From NCBI GenBank assembly GCA_041391745.1, contig JAWKNK010000007.1, positions 62,001 to 126,000 of the forward strand: a stretch of 64,000 bases of DNA, read 5' to 3'. A program made the position numbers and the translations under genes. The notes below the pieces were generated by a model. That model was not told the origin of the DNA. It saw nothing but the letters and a program-made list of their open reading frames with translations, and did no database searches. This DNA is from JAIXWP01 sp041391745 (GTDB taxonomy: Bacteria; Bacteroidota; Bacteroidia; Flavobacteriales_D; Sanyastnellaceae). Of the stretch, positions 16,310 to 24,795 are shown in pieces (position 1 is the stretch's first letter; every line of letters begins with the position of its first letter).

Positions 16310-16322
16310 AGGAGGCAACATT
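16310..16322 (+). promoter_or_regulatory. Shine-Dalgarno and AUU initiation site of infC
   Basis: AGGAGG, preceded by seven A, is followed by CAAC and then ATT-ATT. Together they set the infC start. Neighbouring genes in the window show no comparable purine-rich site, so this one stands out as a retained Shine-Dalgarno on a non-canonical start codon. Confidence 0.85.
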
Positions 16323-16862
16323 ATTAAGAAGCAAATAAGAGGTCGTCGGATTATTGAACCCGAGCACAAGATCAATGATTTGATCACAGCTAATGAAGTA
16401 AGATTAGTTGGAGAAAACATTGAAGCAGGTGTTGTTTCAAGATCTGAAGCACTACGCATCGCAAGGGAGATGGAAGTAGACCTCGTGGAGATTTCACCAA
16501 ATGCGGTTCCACCTGTGTGCCGCTTAATCGACTACAAAAAGTTTCTTTACGATCAGAAGAAGAAACAAAAGGAGATGAAAGCGAAGCAGGTTAACGTAAC
16601 AGTTAAGGAAATTCGTTTTGGTCCTAATACAGATGATCATGACTTTGATTTCAAGTTGAAGCATGCACTGAACTTCTTGAAAGAAGGAAGCAAAGTGAGA
16701 GCTCACGTATTTTTCAAAGGGCGTTCAATTGTGTTTAAGGAGAGAGGAGAAATTCTTCTTTTGAAATTTATCCAAGAGCTTTCTGAATATGGATTGCCAG
16801 AACAGATGCCGAAGTTGGAAGGGAAGAAGATGTTCGTGGTTATCAACCCTAAGAAAAAGTAA
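16320..16862 (+). CDS. infC: Translation initiation factor IF-3 with AUU start
   Basis: The 180-residue frame begins at ATT (16320-16322, or the adjacent ATT at 16323), giving MIKKQIRGRRIIEPEHKIND. The first ATG/GTG/TTG in frame, a TTG at 16380, would delete the conserved HKIND segment. AGGAGG at 16310-16315, four bases before the first ATT, is a perfect Shine-Dalgarno, rare in this phylum. The IF3-N (ANEVRLVGEN) and IF3-C (VKEIRFGPNTDDHDFDFKLK) domains are complete. IF-3 is known to reject AUU starts, so the start codon implies autoregulation. The gene follows thrS by 43 bases. Confidence 0.93.
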   Translation: MIKKQIRGRRIIEPEHKINDLITANEVRLVGENIEAGVVSRSEALRIAREMEVDLVEISPNAVPPVCRLIDYKKFLYDQKKKQKEMKAKQVNVTVKEIRFGPNTDDHDFDFKLKHALNFLKEGSKVRAHVFFKGRSIVFKERGEILLLKFIQELSEYGLPEQMPKLEGKKMFVVINPKKK

Positions 16863-16887
16863 GTATTACGTTTAATTATATATAACA

Positions 16888-17088
16888 ATGCCAAAAGCAA
16901 AAACCAAATCGGGCGCTAAGAAGCGTTTTACAGTGACCGGTAGCGGTAAGATCAAGCGTAAGCATGCTTACAAGAGACACATTTTGACCAAGAAATCGAC
17001 TAAGCGTAAGCGCGCTCTTGGAAATGATGCTCTTGTGCATCCTTCAGACGTGAAATCAATTAAGGCCCAATTGCTCGCCACCGCGTAA
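16888..17088 (+). CDS. rpmI: Large-subunit ribosomal protein bL35
   Basis: The 66-residue product is highly basic and starts MPKAKTKSGAKKRFTVTGSG, the L35 signature. The KHILTKKSTKRKR-type segment follows. It is usual family length. It lies 25 bases after infC in the conserved infC-rpmI-rplT order and assembles into the 50S subunit. Confidence 0.97.
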   Translation: MPKAKTKSGAKKRFTVTGSGKIKRKHAYKRHILTKKSTKRKRALGNDALVHPSDVKSIKAQLLATA

Positions 17089-17175
17089 TTTATAAGAGCA
17101 AGGTAAGTTTAACCCGACCACTGGTAACCAAGTTCAGTCATTAGCACTGGCACCACAGTCAAAAAACAAAAAAAA

Positions 17176-17520
17176 ATGCCAAGATCAAAAAATGCAGTTG
17201 CCTCCAGAGCCAGGAGAAAGAAAATCTTAAAGTTGGCTAAAGGGTATTTCGGTTCAAGAAAGAACGTTTATACCGTTGCGAAAAACTCAGTTGAAAAAGC
17301 ACTTACTTATGCTTACGTAGGTCGTAAGTTGAAGAAGCGCGATTTCCGTTCATTGTGGATTCAGCGTATCAATGCAGGCGCACGTCAGCACGATTTGTCT
17401 TACTCAGCATTCATGGGTAAACTTCACAAGAGCGGTGTTGAGTTGAACCGTAAAGTTCTTGCTGATTTAGCAATGAACCACCCAGAGGCGTTTAAAGCTG
17501 TAGTCGATAAGATAAAATAA
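17176..17520 (+). CDS. rplT: Large-subunit ribosomal protein bL20
   Basis: The 114-residue product has the L20 landmarks: KNAVASRARRKKILKLAKGY near the start, LWIQRINAGARQHDLSYSAF in the middle, and NRKVLADLAMNHPEAFK near the end. bL20 binds 23S rRNA early in 50S assembly. In E. coli and Bacillus it also represses its own operon by binding the leader RNA. The 87-base rpmI-rplT gap (17089-17175) is longer than other gaps in the operon and contains a repeated CACTGG word. A terminator follows. Confidence 0.97.
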   Translation: MPRSKNAVASRARRKKILKLAKGYFGSRKNVYTVAKNSVEKALTYAYVGRKLKKRDFRSLWIQRINAGARQHDLSYSAFMGKLHKSGVELNRKVLADLAMNHPEAFKAVVDKIK

Positions 17521-17541
17521 GACTTCTTGCTAGCCAAGATG

Positions 17542-17573
17542 AAGGGCCTTCTGAAAAAGAAGGCCCTTTTTTT
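17542..17573 (+). terminator. Terminator of the thrS-infC-rpmI-rplT operon
   Basis: AAGGGCCTTCT (17542-17552) pairs with AGAAGGCCC (17559-17567), plus flanking T pairs, around a GAAAAA loop. Seven T follow. It lies 21 bases after the rplT stop and separates the ribosomal operon from the next gene. Confidence 0.92.
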
Positions 17574-17601
17574 GTATATCTTAGTCAAAGAATTTTGTTT
17601 T

Positions 17602-19458
17602 ATGATCAAGTTGAAATTTGCAGGGCTATTCATTGCCCTTTTCTTAGGTACATTTTCTGTTTTTGCCCAATCAGAATATTCGAGATTTCCGTCCAATATG
17701 TATTGGGTCAATCTTGAATACAATCTTGAACCTTCCACTTTCGATAAAAAGTTGATGGTAGTAATTACCTGGGATATCAATGATCCCGTTGGTTTGGCTA
17801 GAATGTACAGACTTCAAAAAGTATCTAAGGAAAATCCACAAATTCAATTGGTATCTATTATCAAAGGAGATCTTGCTCATCCTTATTTGCTGAGCGAACT
17901 TATTGCTATTGGCCAAGCATACAACTTGAACCATCCTTTTGGAGTGACTGCAGATTTGTTTCCATACATGATGGAAGGAGAGGCATATCAGTCAAAGGTT
18001 TTTGTGTATGATCAATCAACCGAACCTGCATTCATGACGAATGAAAGAATGACAACAGATGAGGTTATTGCAAAAGTGGAGAGTATGGTGAAGGACAAGG
18101 CATTCATGAAGAAGTATACTACTTGGCAAATGAAAAATACTGTGGATCCGAAATACTACGCTGATCCACTTCTCGAATTTCCGATGGCTTTGGATGTACA
18201 CAATAGCAATGATGAAATTTACATAGCAGAAAACTCTCAAAGTAGAATAGCTTCATATCACGCCAGTGGTGACGTCATTCGTTTTGCAGGAGGACCTGAC
18301 GCTGGAGATAGAGATGGTAATTTGCAGAGTTCACGAATAGGCTTTGTATCTGGACTAACCTATGATTCTTATTCTAATCAAGTCTTTTTTGTGGATCTAC
18401 AAAATCAAAAAATAAAAGCCGTTGATTTTAAGTCTGAATTAGTTTACACAGTGCTTGGCAACGGCAGTATTACAAATAGTCCTATTAGTGAACTGAAAGG
18501 TCTTGAATCACCTTTATGTTATCCTGTGGATGTGGTAGCCTATGGTAAATCACTTTATATCTTAATGTCTAGTCCAGCGCAATTAGTAGAAATGGATATT
18601 TCTTCGGGTAAATTCAAATCGAATATTATTCTAGAAACGAAAATCGGCAATGGACGCCCCATAAAAGTTAAAAGAGGAGATGATCAGTTTCTGATTGTTA
18701 CCAATAGCGGAGATGTGTATTCATTGAAAGATGAAGAGGATAAAAAAGTTCCTTTGAAAATGTTAGGCTCAGGATTATGGGAGGATAAAATTGTGGACGT
18801 TGAACAAAGGAAGGATGACTATTTTATTTTGATGCCGAGAAAGCATGGCATATATAAATTATCGAAAGGAAAGTCGGATTTGCATGCAGGTCAATTGGCC
18901 AAGGGTTTCGCTGATGGTGATGGAGGAAAGAATGTCGGGTTTAGCTCACCTCAATTTATGGTGAAGCAGGGAAATAAATTAGTGGTGAGTGACTTTGGCA
19001 ATCATTGTTTGCGCCAAGTGAATATGAGTAAGGGAGAAACAAACTCTATTTATCCAAGATTCAGTTTCGAGTATATGCTAGTAGGTGATGCGATGGCAAT
19101 TGGCGAACCTATATTTTTTGAAACTGAAGTTTTTGGCGATGGTGTAAATACGCTTGACATCCACTGGGATTTGGGAGATTGGACATTGGATACAGATGGT
19201 ACCAACGAACTAGTAACTGATCCCGGATCGGGGGTGGAGTGGCAACCAGAATCTTTTACGGAGGAGGGAGTAAGGTTAACGGTCGATACGGACGTTGCTC
19301 AAGAATATTCTCAAGTGGAACTATATCTAACATTAAGGTCTAAAACCAATCCGAATTTGGTAATCTTCAAAAGAGGAGTACTTAATATCAATTTTGCAGT
19401 AATTCCTGGTGAGTCAAAAAATCACGAAGTTGATTTTTATCCGCACCTTTTACCTTAA
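17602..19458 (+). CDS. Secreted NHLRC2-like protein: thioredoxin-like domain plus NHL-type propeller
   Basis: The start is the ATG at 17602, which opens a signal peptide (cut at VFAQ, about residue 23). The upstream in-frame codon at 17527 lies before the terminator hairpin. Residues about 45-165 resemble a thioredoxin fold (KLMVVITWDINDPVGLARMY) but lack the CxxC pair. Residues about 190-480 form an NHL-like beta-propeller (IRFAGGPDAGDRDGNLQSSR, VYTVLGNGS, KQGNKLVVSDFGNHCLRQVN). A beta-sandwich tail closes the 618 residues. This architecture recalls NHLRC2-type proteins; role unknown. Confidence 0.75.
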   Translation: MIKLKFAGLFIALFLGTFSVFAQSEYSRFPSNMYWVNLEYNLEPSTFDKKLMVVITWDINDPVGLARMYRLQKVSKENPQIQLVSIIKGDLAHPYLLSELIAIGQAYNLNHPFGVTADLFPYMMEGEAYQSKVFVYDQSTEPAFMTNERMTTDEVIAKVESMVKDKAFMKKYTTWQMKNTVDPKYYADPLLEFPMALDVHNSNDEIYIAENSQSRIASYHASGDVIRFAGGPDAGDRDGNLQSSRIGFVSGLTYDSYSNQVFFVDLQNQKIKAVDFKSELVYTVLGNGSITNSPISELKGLESPLCYPVDVVAYGKSLYILMSSPAQLVEMDISSGKFKSNIILETKIGNGRPIKVKRGDDQFLIVTNSGDVYSLKDEEDKKVPLKMLGSGLWEDKIVDVEQRKDDYFILMPRKHGIYKLSKGKSDLHAGQLAKGFADGDGGKNVGFSSPQFMVKQGNKLVVSDFGNHCLRQVNMSKGETNSIYPRFSFEYMLVGDAMAIGEPIFFETEVFGDGVNTLDIHWDLGDWTLDTDGTNELVTDPGSGVEWQPESFTEEGVRLTVDTDVAQEYSQVELYLTLRSKTNPNLVIFKRGVLNINFAVIPGESKNHEVDFYPHLLP

Positions 19459-20495
19459 CGATTTTCACCGAGAATTCGACTCAAAGATTTTGCAGCTTCA
19501 GTGTACTGCGGATTTATTCTGAGGGATGCACGATAATCTTGTTCAGCCATCTTAGGCTGATCAAGACTTTCATAGCATAACCCGCGGTTGTAATAAGCTT
19601 GAAAATAATTCGGGAAATAATCAATTGCTTTGGTGAATTGATTGATGCCTTCTTGATAATTCTGCAAATATTCCAAGTTGATATACCCTTTGTTGAAATA
19701 GGCAGCGGCAAATTTCGGTTCAATGCTGATGATGGAGTCATAACAAGCAAATGCTTTGCTGTAATTGTCCTTATTTCTAAATCCTGTTTCTTGATAGAAC
19801 ATTGCAAGATTGTACCATGGTTCTACCAAATGAGGGTTCAGTTCAATTGCAGATTGAAAATACTCTTTTGCTAAATCGTGTTTCTTCTCGTAATACAAAA
19901 GCCCAACTTCTACATAAGCGTCATAATAAGTAGGATCGACTTCAACTGCAGTTTGATATGAGCTGCAAGCAAGCGTGGTGTCGCCAGTGGCTTTATACAA
20001 TCTTCCTTTAAGGTAATATGCATAAGGTAAAGTCTCATTAATTTTTAAGGCGTCATTGATATGGGTAATTGCCAGCGAATAGTTTTTCAGTAGAATATCT
20101 ATTGAGGCTTTTTTTAGAAGACAGTCCGTATTGTTTGCGTCAAATCTCAGACAATCTTCGTAGTCCTTATAAGCTTCCTTTTCTTTCTGTAGATCGAAAT
20201 GGATATTGCCTTTAATTAAATAGATATCAGCCTTGGTGCTGTCGATGACGAATGCTCTATCTACGTCTTTCATCGCATCCACATAATTCTGGGTACTTGC
20301 AAGGTATTGTGCTCTGTCTAGATAATTCTTGTAATTATTAGGGTCAGTCTCGATTTGATTGTTCAGACGCTGCAAAGTGGAGTCTACTTTTTCAGAAGTG
20401 GTTTCAGAAGTTGTCGGATTCGATTCTTGAGGCTTGTCATCGCAAGCAAAAATGGTAAGACAAACTGAAGCTAATAGTAGATATACCTTGGTCAT
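19455..20495 (-). CDS. TPR-repeat lipoprotein
   Basis: The 346-residue product begins with a lipoprotein signal (LTIFAC, Cys18). A Ser/Thr-rich linker precedes about eight TPR units (for example NYKNYLDRAQYLASTQNYVD, PYAYYLKGRLYKATGDT, FQAYYNRGLCYESLDQPKMA). It is a membrane-tethered protein-protein interaction scaffold with no enzymatic domain. The 3' end overlaps the convergent NHLRC2-like gene by four bases. Partners unknown. Confidence 0.88.
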   Translation of the reverse strand: MTKVYLLLASVCLTIFACDDKPQESNPTTSETTSEKVDSTLQRLNNQIETDPNNYKNYLDRAQYLASTQNYVDAMKDVDRAFVIDSTKADIYLIKGNIHFDLQKEKEAYKDYEDCLRFDANNTDCLLKKASIDILLKNYSLAITHINDALKINETLPYAYYLKGRLYKATGDTTLACSSYQTAVEVDPTYYDAYVEVGLLYYEKKHDLAKEYFQSAIELNPHLVEPWYNLAMFYQETGFRNKDNYSKAFACYDSIISIEPKFAAAYFNKGYINLEYLQNYQEGINQFTKAIDYFPNYFQAYYNRGLCYESLDQPKMAEQDYRASLRINPQYTEAAKSLSRILGENR

Positions 20496-20535
20496 TGAAA
20501 GTCTATTTTGAGCAAAAATAGGGTGTTATAAAATG

Positions 20536-20569
20536 AAAAACCCATGATTCGTGAGAATCATGGGTAAAA
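20536..20569 (-). terminator. recA terminator
   Basis: CCCATGATTC (20541-20550) and GAATCATGGG (20555-20564) form a perfect 10-bp stem with loop GTGA. On the minus strand the stem is followed by a T run (20540-20536). It lies 15 bases after the recA stop. Confidence 0.88.
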
Positions 20570-20583
20570 AAAATCTTGAATAA

Positions 20584-21597
20584 TTACGCGTTAGCTGTGA
20601 CTTTGGCTGAAATGGCCTCTCTCACTTTAGCTTCGATTTCGTCAGACAATTCAGGATTGTCTTCCAAAAGCTGCTTCACAGCGTCTCTACCTTGGCCCAG
20701 TTTGGTTTCGCCGTAGCTAAACCAGCTTCCGCTTTTCTTGATGATATTGTTGTCTACACCGATATCAATCATTTCGCCCATTTTGCTGATGCCATGACCG
20801 TAAATGATGTCGAATTCTGTCAGTCTGAATGGTGGCGCAACTTTGTTTTTCACGATTTTTACTTTCGTGCGATTACCAACCACGCTATCGCCGTCCTTGA
20901 TTTGTTGTGTTCTTCTAATGTCGATACGAACAGAAGCATAAAACTTAAGTGCATTACCACCTGTAGTTGTTTCTGGGTTACCGAACATCACACCAATTTT
21001 CTCGCGAAGCTGGTTGATGAAGATACAGCAACATCCTGTTTTGCTAATAGTAGCCGTCAATTTACGAAGTGCTTTTGACATCAAACGCGCTTGAACACCT
21101 ACGTTGGCGTCGCCCATTTCTCCTTCGATTTCTGCACGAGGAGTAAGAGCAGCTACAGAGTCAATCACGATAAGATCGATAGCACCTGAACGAATTAAGT
21201 TGTCTGCGATTTCAAGACCTTGTTCACCGTGATCTGGCTGTGAAATCAGCAAGTTTTCTGTATCCACACCCAAAGCTTCCGCATAAAACTTATCGAAAGC
21301 GTGCTCGGCATCGATGATAGCACAGATACCGCCTTGCTTCTGACATTCAGCTATTGCGTGAATAGCTAAAGTTGTTTTACCCGAAGATTCAGGTCCATAT
21401 ATTTCTACAATTCTTCCTTTTGGATATCCACCTATGCCGAGCGCAAGGTCCAATCCGATAGAGCCGGAAGGGATGGCTTCAATCTGCTCTTGAGCATTAT
21501 CTCCAAGCTTCATCACCGCACCTTTCCCATAGGTCTTCTCCATTTTGTCCATTGCTAATTGCAATGCTTTTAGCTTTTCTTTATTAATTTCTGCCAT
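20584..21597 (-). CDS. recA: Recombinase RecA
   Basis: The 337-residue product matches RecA over its length. Walker A GPESSGKTT lies at 68-76, and LIVIDSVAALTPRAEIEGEM spans the Walker B and L1 region. FINQLREKIGVMFGNPETTT covers L2. RecA forms filaments on single-stranded DNA, drives strand exchange and activates LexA cleavage. The minus-strand upstream region has TTG and TATTACCTTG spaced like a promoter but no obvious SOS box. The gene is monocistronic with its own terminator. Confidence 0.98.
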   Translation of the reverse strand: MAEINKEKLKALQLAMDKMEKTYGKGAVMKLGDNAQEQIEAIPSGSIGLDLALGIGGYPKGRIVEIYGPESSGKTTLAIHAIAECQKQGGICAIIDAEHAFDKFYAEALGVDTENLLISQPDHGEQGLEIADNLIRSGAIDLIVIDSVAALTPRAEIEGEMGDANVGVQARLMSKALRKLTATISKTGCCCIFINQLREKIGVMFGNPETTTGGNALKFYASVRIDIRRTQQIKDGDSVVGNRTKVKIVKNKVAPPFRLTEFDIIYGHGISKMGEMIDIGVDNNIIKKSGSWFSYGETKLGQGRDAVKQLLEDNPELSDEIEAKVREAISAKVTANA

Positions 21598-21678
21598 GGT
21601 TTTATTGTTTTGATGGGTGCAAGGTAATATCCCTTATTGTAACCTATTTACAAGGTTAATAAGTTTATATATTGTTGA

Positions 21679-21909
21679 TTACTTATTCGGAGACGTTTTG
21701 TAGAGGTCTCTAATCACTAAGTAAGCTCCCAAGTATAAAGCGGTGAATATACTCGCATATATAAATGGCTTATTATTCGACTGATCTTGCAATTCGCCTG
21801 TGGCCAAGCTCATAAATCGGATTTGAATGCGATGTGAAATGTACCAACTCAACGCAAACAACGCTGGAGCTAATGAAAGATATATGATCGTAAATCTCTT
21901 TGTAATCAT
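21679..21909 (-). CDS. Small two-helix membrane protein
   Basis: The 76-residue product has hydrophobic segments at about 7-25 (TIIYLSLAPALFALSWYI) and 50-66 (FIYASIFTALYLGAYLVI), joined by a polar loop. The gene starts 11 bases after the yggS stop on the same strand and is probably the last gene of the serC-serA-DUF1015-yggS run. Function not recognised. Confidence 0.6.
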   Translation of the reverse strand: MITKRFTIIYLSLAPALFALSWYISHRIQIRFMSLATGELQDQSNNKPFIYASIFTALYLGAYLVIRDLYKTSPNK

Positions 21910-21920
21910 GAGATGTAATT

Positions 21921-22583
21921 TTATCTATTTCCAAAAATGGCGGATCCAATGCGAACCATTGTACTCCCTTTTTCTACTGCCAATGGCCAGTCTCCACTCA
22001 TCCCCATCGAAATTTCTTTAAAGGATGCTATTTCCGCAAATTTTCCAGTTTTTAAGTTTTCAAAAATGTCTTTCAAAAGTTGAAATTCAGATTCTATTTG
22101 TCTTTGGTTGGTTACAAATGAAGCCATTCCCATTACCCCTGCAAAAACAATATTGGGGTAAAGCGAAAAGTCAATTACTGAAAGCGCTTCTTCGTAGCTA
22201 TCCAAACGAAAACCGTATTTGGTTTCTTCTTGTGCAATATGAAATTGCAAAAGACAATTGATTTGTCGGTTGTTCTTTTCTGCCTGCTTTTGAATTTCAT
22301 CAAGCAACTTGATACTGTGCACAGCATGAATATAACTTACAAATGGAGCAATGTTTTTGGCTTTGTTACTTTGTAAGTGACCAATAAAATGCCACTCGAT
22401 ATCTTCAGGTAGATCTTTCTGCTTATCTACGATTTCTTGAACATAATTTTCTCCAAACACACGCTGACCGCTAGCGTAAGCTTCCAATATTGCGGAATTG
22501 GGTTTTGTTTTAGAAACTGCTATCAGCTTAACAGATGGTGGAATGAGGTGTTTTAAATCCGCTAGGTTCTGTGCAATTGTCAT
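21921..22583 (-). CDS. yggS: YggS/PLPBP-type pyridoxal-phosphate-binding protein
   Basis: The 220-residue product has the alanine-racemase-like single-domain fold of the YggS family. LIAVSKTKPNS holds the cofactor lysine (Lys25), and FGENYVQEIVDK, EWHFIGHLQSNKAK and MGMSGDWPLAVEKGSTMVRI are all signature segments. The family controls pyridoxal phosphate homeostasis and has no proven catalytic activity. It follows the DUF1015 gene by 14 bases, alongside PLP-dependent SerC, a fitting context. Confidence 0.95.
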   Translation of the reverse strand: MTIAQNLADLKHLIPPSVKLIAVSKTKPNSAILEAYASGQRVFGENYVQEIVDKQKDLPEDIEWHFIGHLQSNKAKNIAPFVSYIHAVHSIKLLDEIQKQAEKNNRQINCLLQFHIAQEETKYGFRLDSYEEALSVIDFSLYPNIVFAGVMGMASFVTNQRQIESEFQLLKDIFENLKTGKFAEIASFKEISMGMSGDWPLAVEKGSTMVRIGSAIFGNR

Positions 22584-22597
22584 CTTCTAAAATGATT

Positions 22598-23821
22598 TCA
22601 ACTCAATTCATATACAATTAATCCGCTTCTAAGTTTGGGCTCCACCCATGTACTCTTCGGCGGCATAGTGCCGTGGTTGTCGGCCACGTGCTTCAATTCG
22701 TCTATAGCTACAGGATATAAACCAAAAGCTACTTGAAATTGTTTTTTATCTACTACCGTTTTCATTTCACCTGGTCCCTTAGGCCCTTCGATGAAACTAA
22801 CGCGCTTATCTTTTCTTAAATCCTTGATTCCAAAAATGGGCGTCAAAATAAGTTCGCTCAGAACTTGAGCATCAAGAATATCGTTGTGAATTTTCAAATT
22901 TAGCGCATACCATGTTTTATCCATGTACATACTGAACTCACCCTTTTGAGAAGGAGTAAAATATTCAGGTGCCTCGTTCACATAAAAATGCTCTTCAATT
23001 TTTGAAATCAATTCATCTTTTGAATTTCCGTTCAAGTCTTTCACAAGACGGTTAAATTCATAAATGCGAACGGTATTTTCATCCAGAATATAACCTAAGA
23101 AATAATTCCAAGGTTCATTTCCGGAATACTCCTTTGATTCCATTCTTCTGCGCTCGCAGAGACTCGCGCTTGAAGCACTTCTGTGATGTCCGTCTGCAAT
23201 GTAAAGTGCATCAATGGATGCGTAGATGCTTTCAATAGCCTTGATATCGGCTGCTTGATCTACGATCCAAAGCTGGTGGCGATCTCTATTCGTCGTTGTA
23301 AAGTCATACGACGGACGCTCATCCAAATATTTAGCATATATCGCTTCAAGTTCCGAACTTCTTTCTGACATCAATAGAACAGGCTCCGCATTGATATCTG
23401 TTATATCCAAATACTTCGTAAAAGTGCTTTCTCTTTTGGATAAAGTTTGTTCGTGAATTTTGATTTTTCCATTGTTGTAATCATCCACAGAAACAGCTGC
23501 AATCAATCCCGTGAATGGGTGACCGGCCTTGATTTGACGGTAGATGTAGAAACAAGGTTTTTCTTCACGCACCAAAATTTCTTCATGAATGAATTCATGA
23601 TATTTATTTTTCACCAACTCAAATCGCTTTTCGAGATTCTCCGCTTTGTGAAGTTTATGCGCGCCTAAATCAGGATGAATAATATGAAGAAAGCTATAAG
23701 GGTTTTCATGAAGCTTTGATCGTAACTGATTTTTAGTGTACGACACATAGCTTCTAGAAGCCACGAGGTGAGCCTTATCTGCAGTCGGCCTTACAGCTTT
23801 GAAGGGCTTAACAACAGCCAT
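22598..23821 (-). CDS. DUF1015 family protein
   Basis: The 407-residue product has the usual length and segments of DUF1015: an opening IVKPFKAVRPT-like stretch, LYIADGHHRSASSASLCERR, YFLGYILDENTVRIYEFNRL and a closing FGLYPVAIDELKHVADNHGT MPPKSTWVEPK region. The His-rich ADGHHR motif looks like an active or metal site, but no reaction is known for the family. It lies three bases after serA, and this order is common in Bacteroidota, implying a role linked to serine metabolism. Confidence 0.9.
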   Translation of the reverse strand: MAVVKPFKAVRPTADKAHLVASRSYVSYTKNQLRSKLHENPYSFLHIIHPDLGAHKLHKAENLEKRFELVKNKYHEFIHEEILVREEKPCFYIYRQIKAGHPFTGLIAAVSVDDYNNGKIKIHEQTLSKRESTFTKYLDITDINAEPVLLMSERSSELEAIYAKYLDERPSYDFTTTNRDRHQLWIVDQAADIKAIESIYASIDALYIADGHHRSASSASLCERRRMESKEYSGNEPWNYFLGYILDENTVRIYEFNRLVKDLNGNSKDELISKIEEHFYVNEAPEYFTPSQKGEFSMYMDKTWYALNLKIHNDILDAQVLSELILTPIFGIKDLRKDKRVSFIEGPKGPGEMKTVVDKKQFQVAFGLYPVAIDELKHVADNHGTMPPKSTWVEPKLRSGLIVYELS

Positions 23822-23824
23822 TGC

Positions 23825-24790
23825 TTACGCTTCAATTTTCATAATGTCTTTCACGCGTGATGCGATTTCAAGACCAATACGCTCTTGTGCTTCGTTTGTT
23901 GACGCACCAATGTGCGGCGTACAAACGATTTTAGGATGGCTTAGAATAGCTTTGTTTGGAGTAGGTTCCCCAACAAACACGTCCAATCCTGCGGCTGCAA
24001 CTTGACCATTATTTAAAGCTTCTATCAACGCTGCTTCTTCGATCACACCACCGCGAGATGTATTGATGAGAATAATTCCTTTTTTGCATTTAGCCAATTC
24101 TGCAGCACCAATCACAGCGCTACCGTTTGGTTGTTTCGGTACGTGTAAGGAAATGAAATCACATGTAGCCAAAGCTTCTTCAAGTGAAACATAAGGAACG
24201 TTTACTTGGATATCGCCGTGACCCTCTATGTGAAGTGTCACTGGATGGTCGCTTGGGAATTGATCGATAGCTACCACTTTCATTCCGCAACCAAGTGCAT
24301 AAGAAGCAAGTGAGCGACCAATTCTTCCGAATCCAACAATGCCTATTTTCTTTCCACGAAGTTCAATTCCTTTCGCGTATTTCTTTTTCAAATTAGCAAA
24401 CTCAGTATCTCCATTTACTGGCATGTTGGTGCCAGAATCGTAAACACCACGAGCTGCAGCAAACATCAACGACATTACCAATTCGGCAACGCTTTGACTG
24501 CTTGACGCTGGTGTATTGAATACTTCAACACCTTTTGAAATGGCATATTCTGCATCAATATTGTCGATACCTACACCACCACGACCGATAAATTTCAAAC
24601 CAGGACAAGCGTCAATCAAATCTTTACGAGCTGTAGTAGCGCTTCTCACAAGAAGACCTACATAGTTTTCTGAATTGATGGCTGCAGCAAGGTTTTCCTG
24701 AGCTACTTTTTCTGTTACTACAGTAAAGCCCAAAGCTTCCAATGCTTGTTTTCCTCCGTTATCGATTCCGTCGTTTGCTAAAATTTTCAT
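23825..24790 (-). CDS. serA: D-3-phosphoglycerate dehydrogenase (short form)
   Basis: The 321-residue product lacks the C-terminal ACT domain, so it is the short form without serine feedback. It oxidises 3-phosphoglycerate to 3-phosphohydroxypyruvate with NAD. Visible features are RGGVGIDNIDAEYA, the Rossmann motif GIVGFGRIGRSLA, NTSRGGVIEEAALIEAL, and the catalytic His in CTPHIGASTNEAQ. It lies five bases after serC, so the first two steps of serine synthesis are coupled. Confidence 0.95.
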   Translation of the reverse strand: MKILANDGIDNGGKQALEALGFTVVTEKVAQENLAAAINSENYVGLLVRSATTARKDLIDACPGLKFIGRGGVGIDNIDAEYAISKGVEVFNTPASSSQSVAELVMSLMFAAARGVYDSGTNMPVNGDTEFANLKKKYAKGIELRGKKIGIVGFGRIGRSLASYALGCGMKVVAIDQFPSDHPVTLHIEGHGDIQVNVPYVSLEEALATCDFISLHVPKQPNGSAVIGAAELAKCKKGIILINTSRGGVIEEAALIEALNNGQVAAAGLDVFVGEPTPNKAILSHPKIVCTPHIGASTNEAQERIGLEIASRVKDIMKIEA

Positions 24791-24795
24791 GGCTA

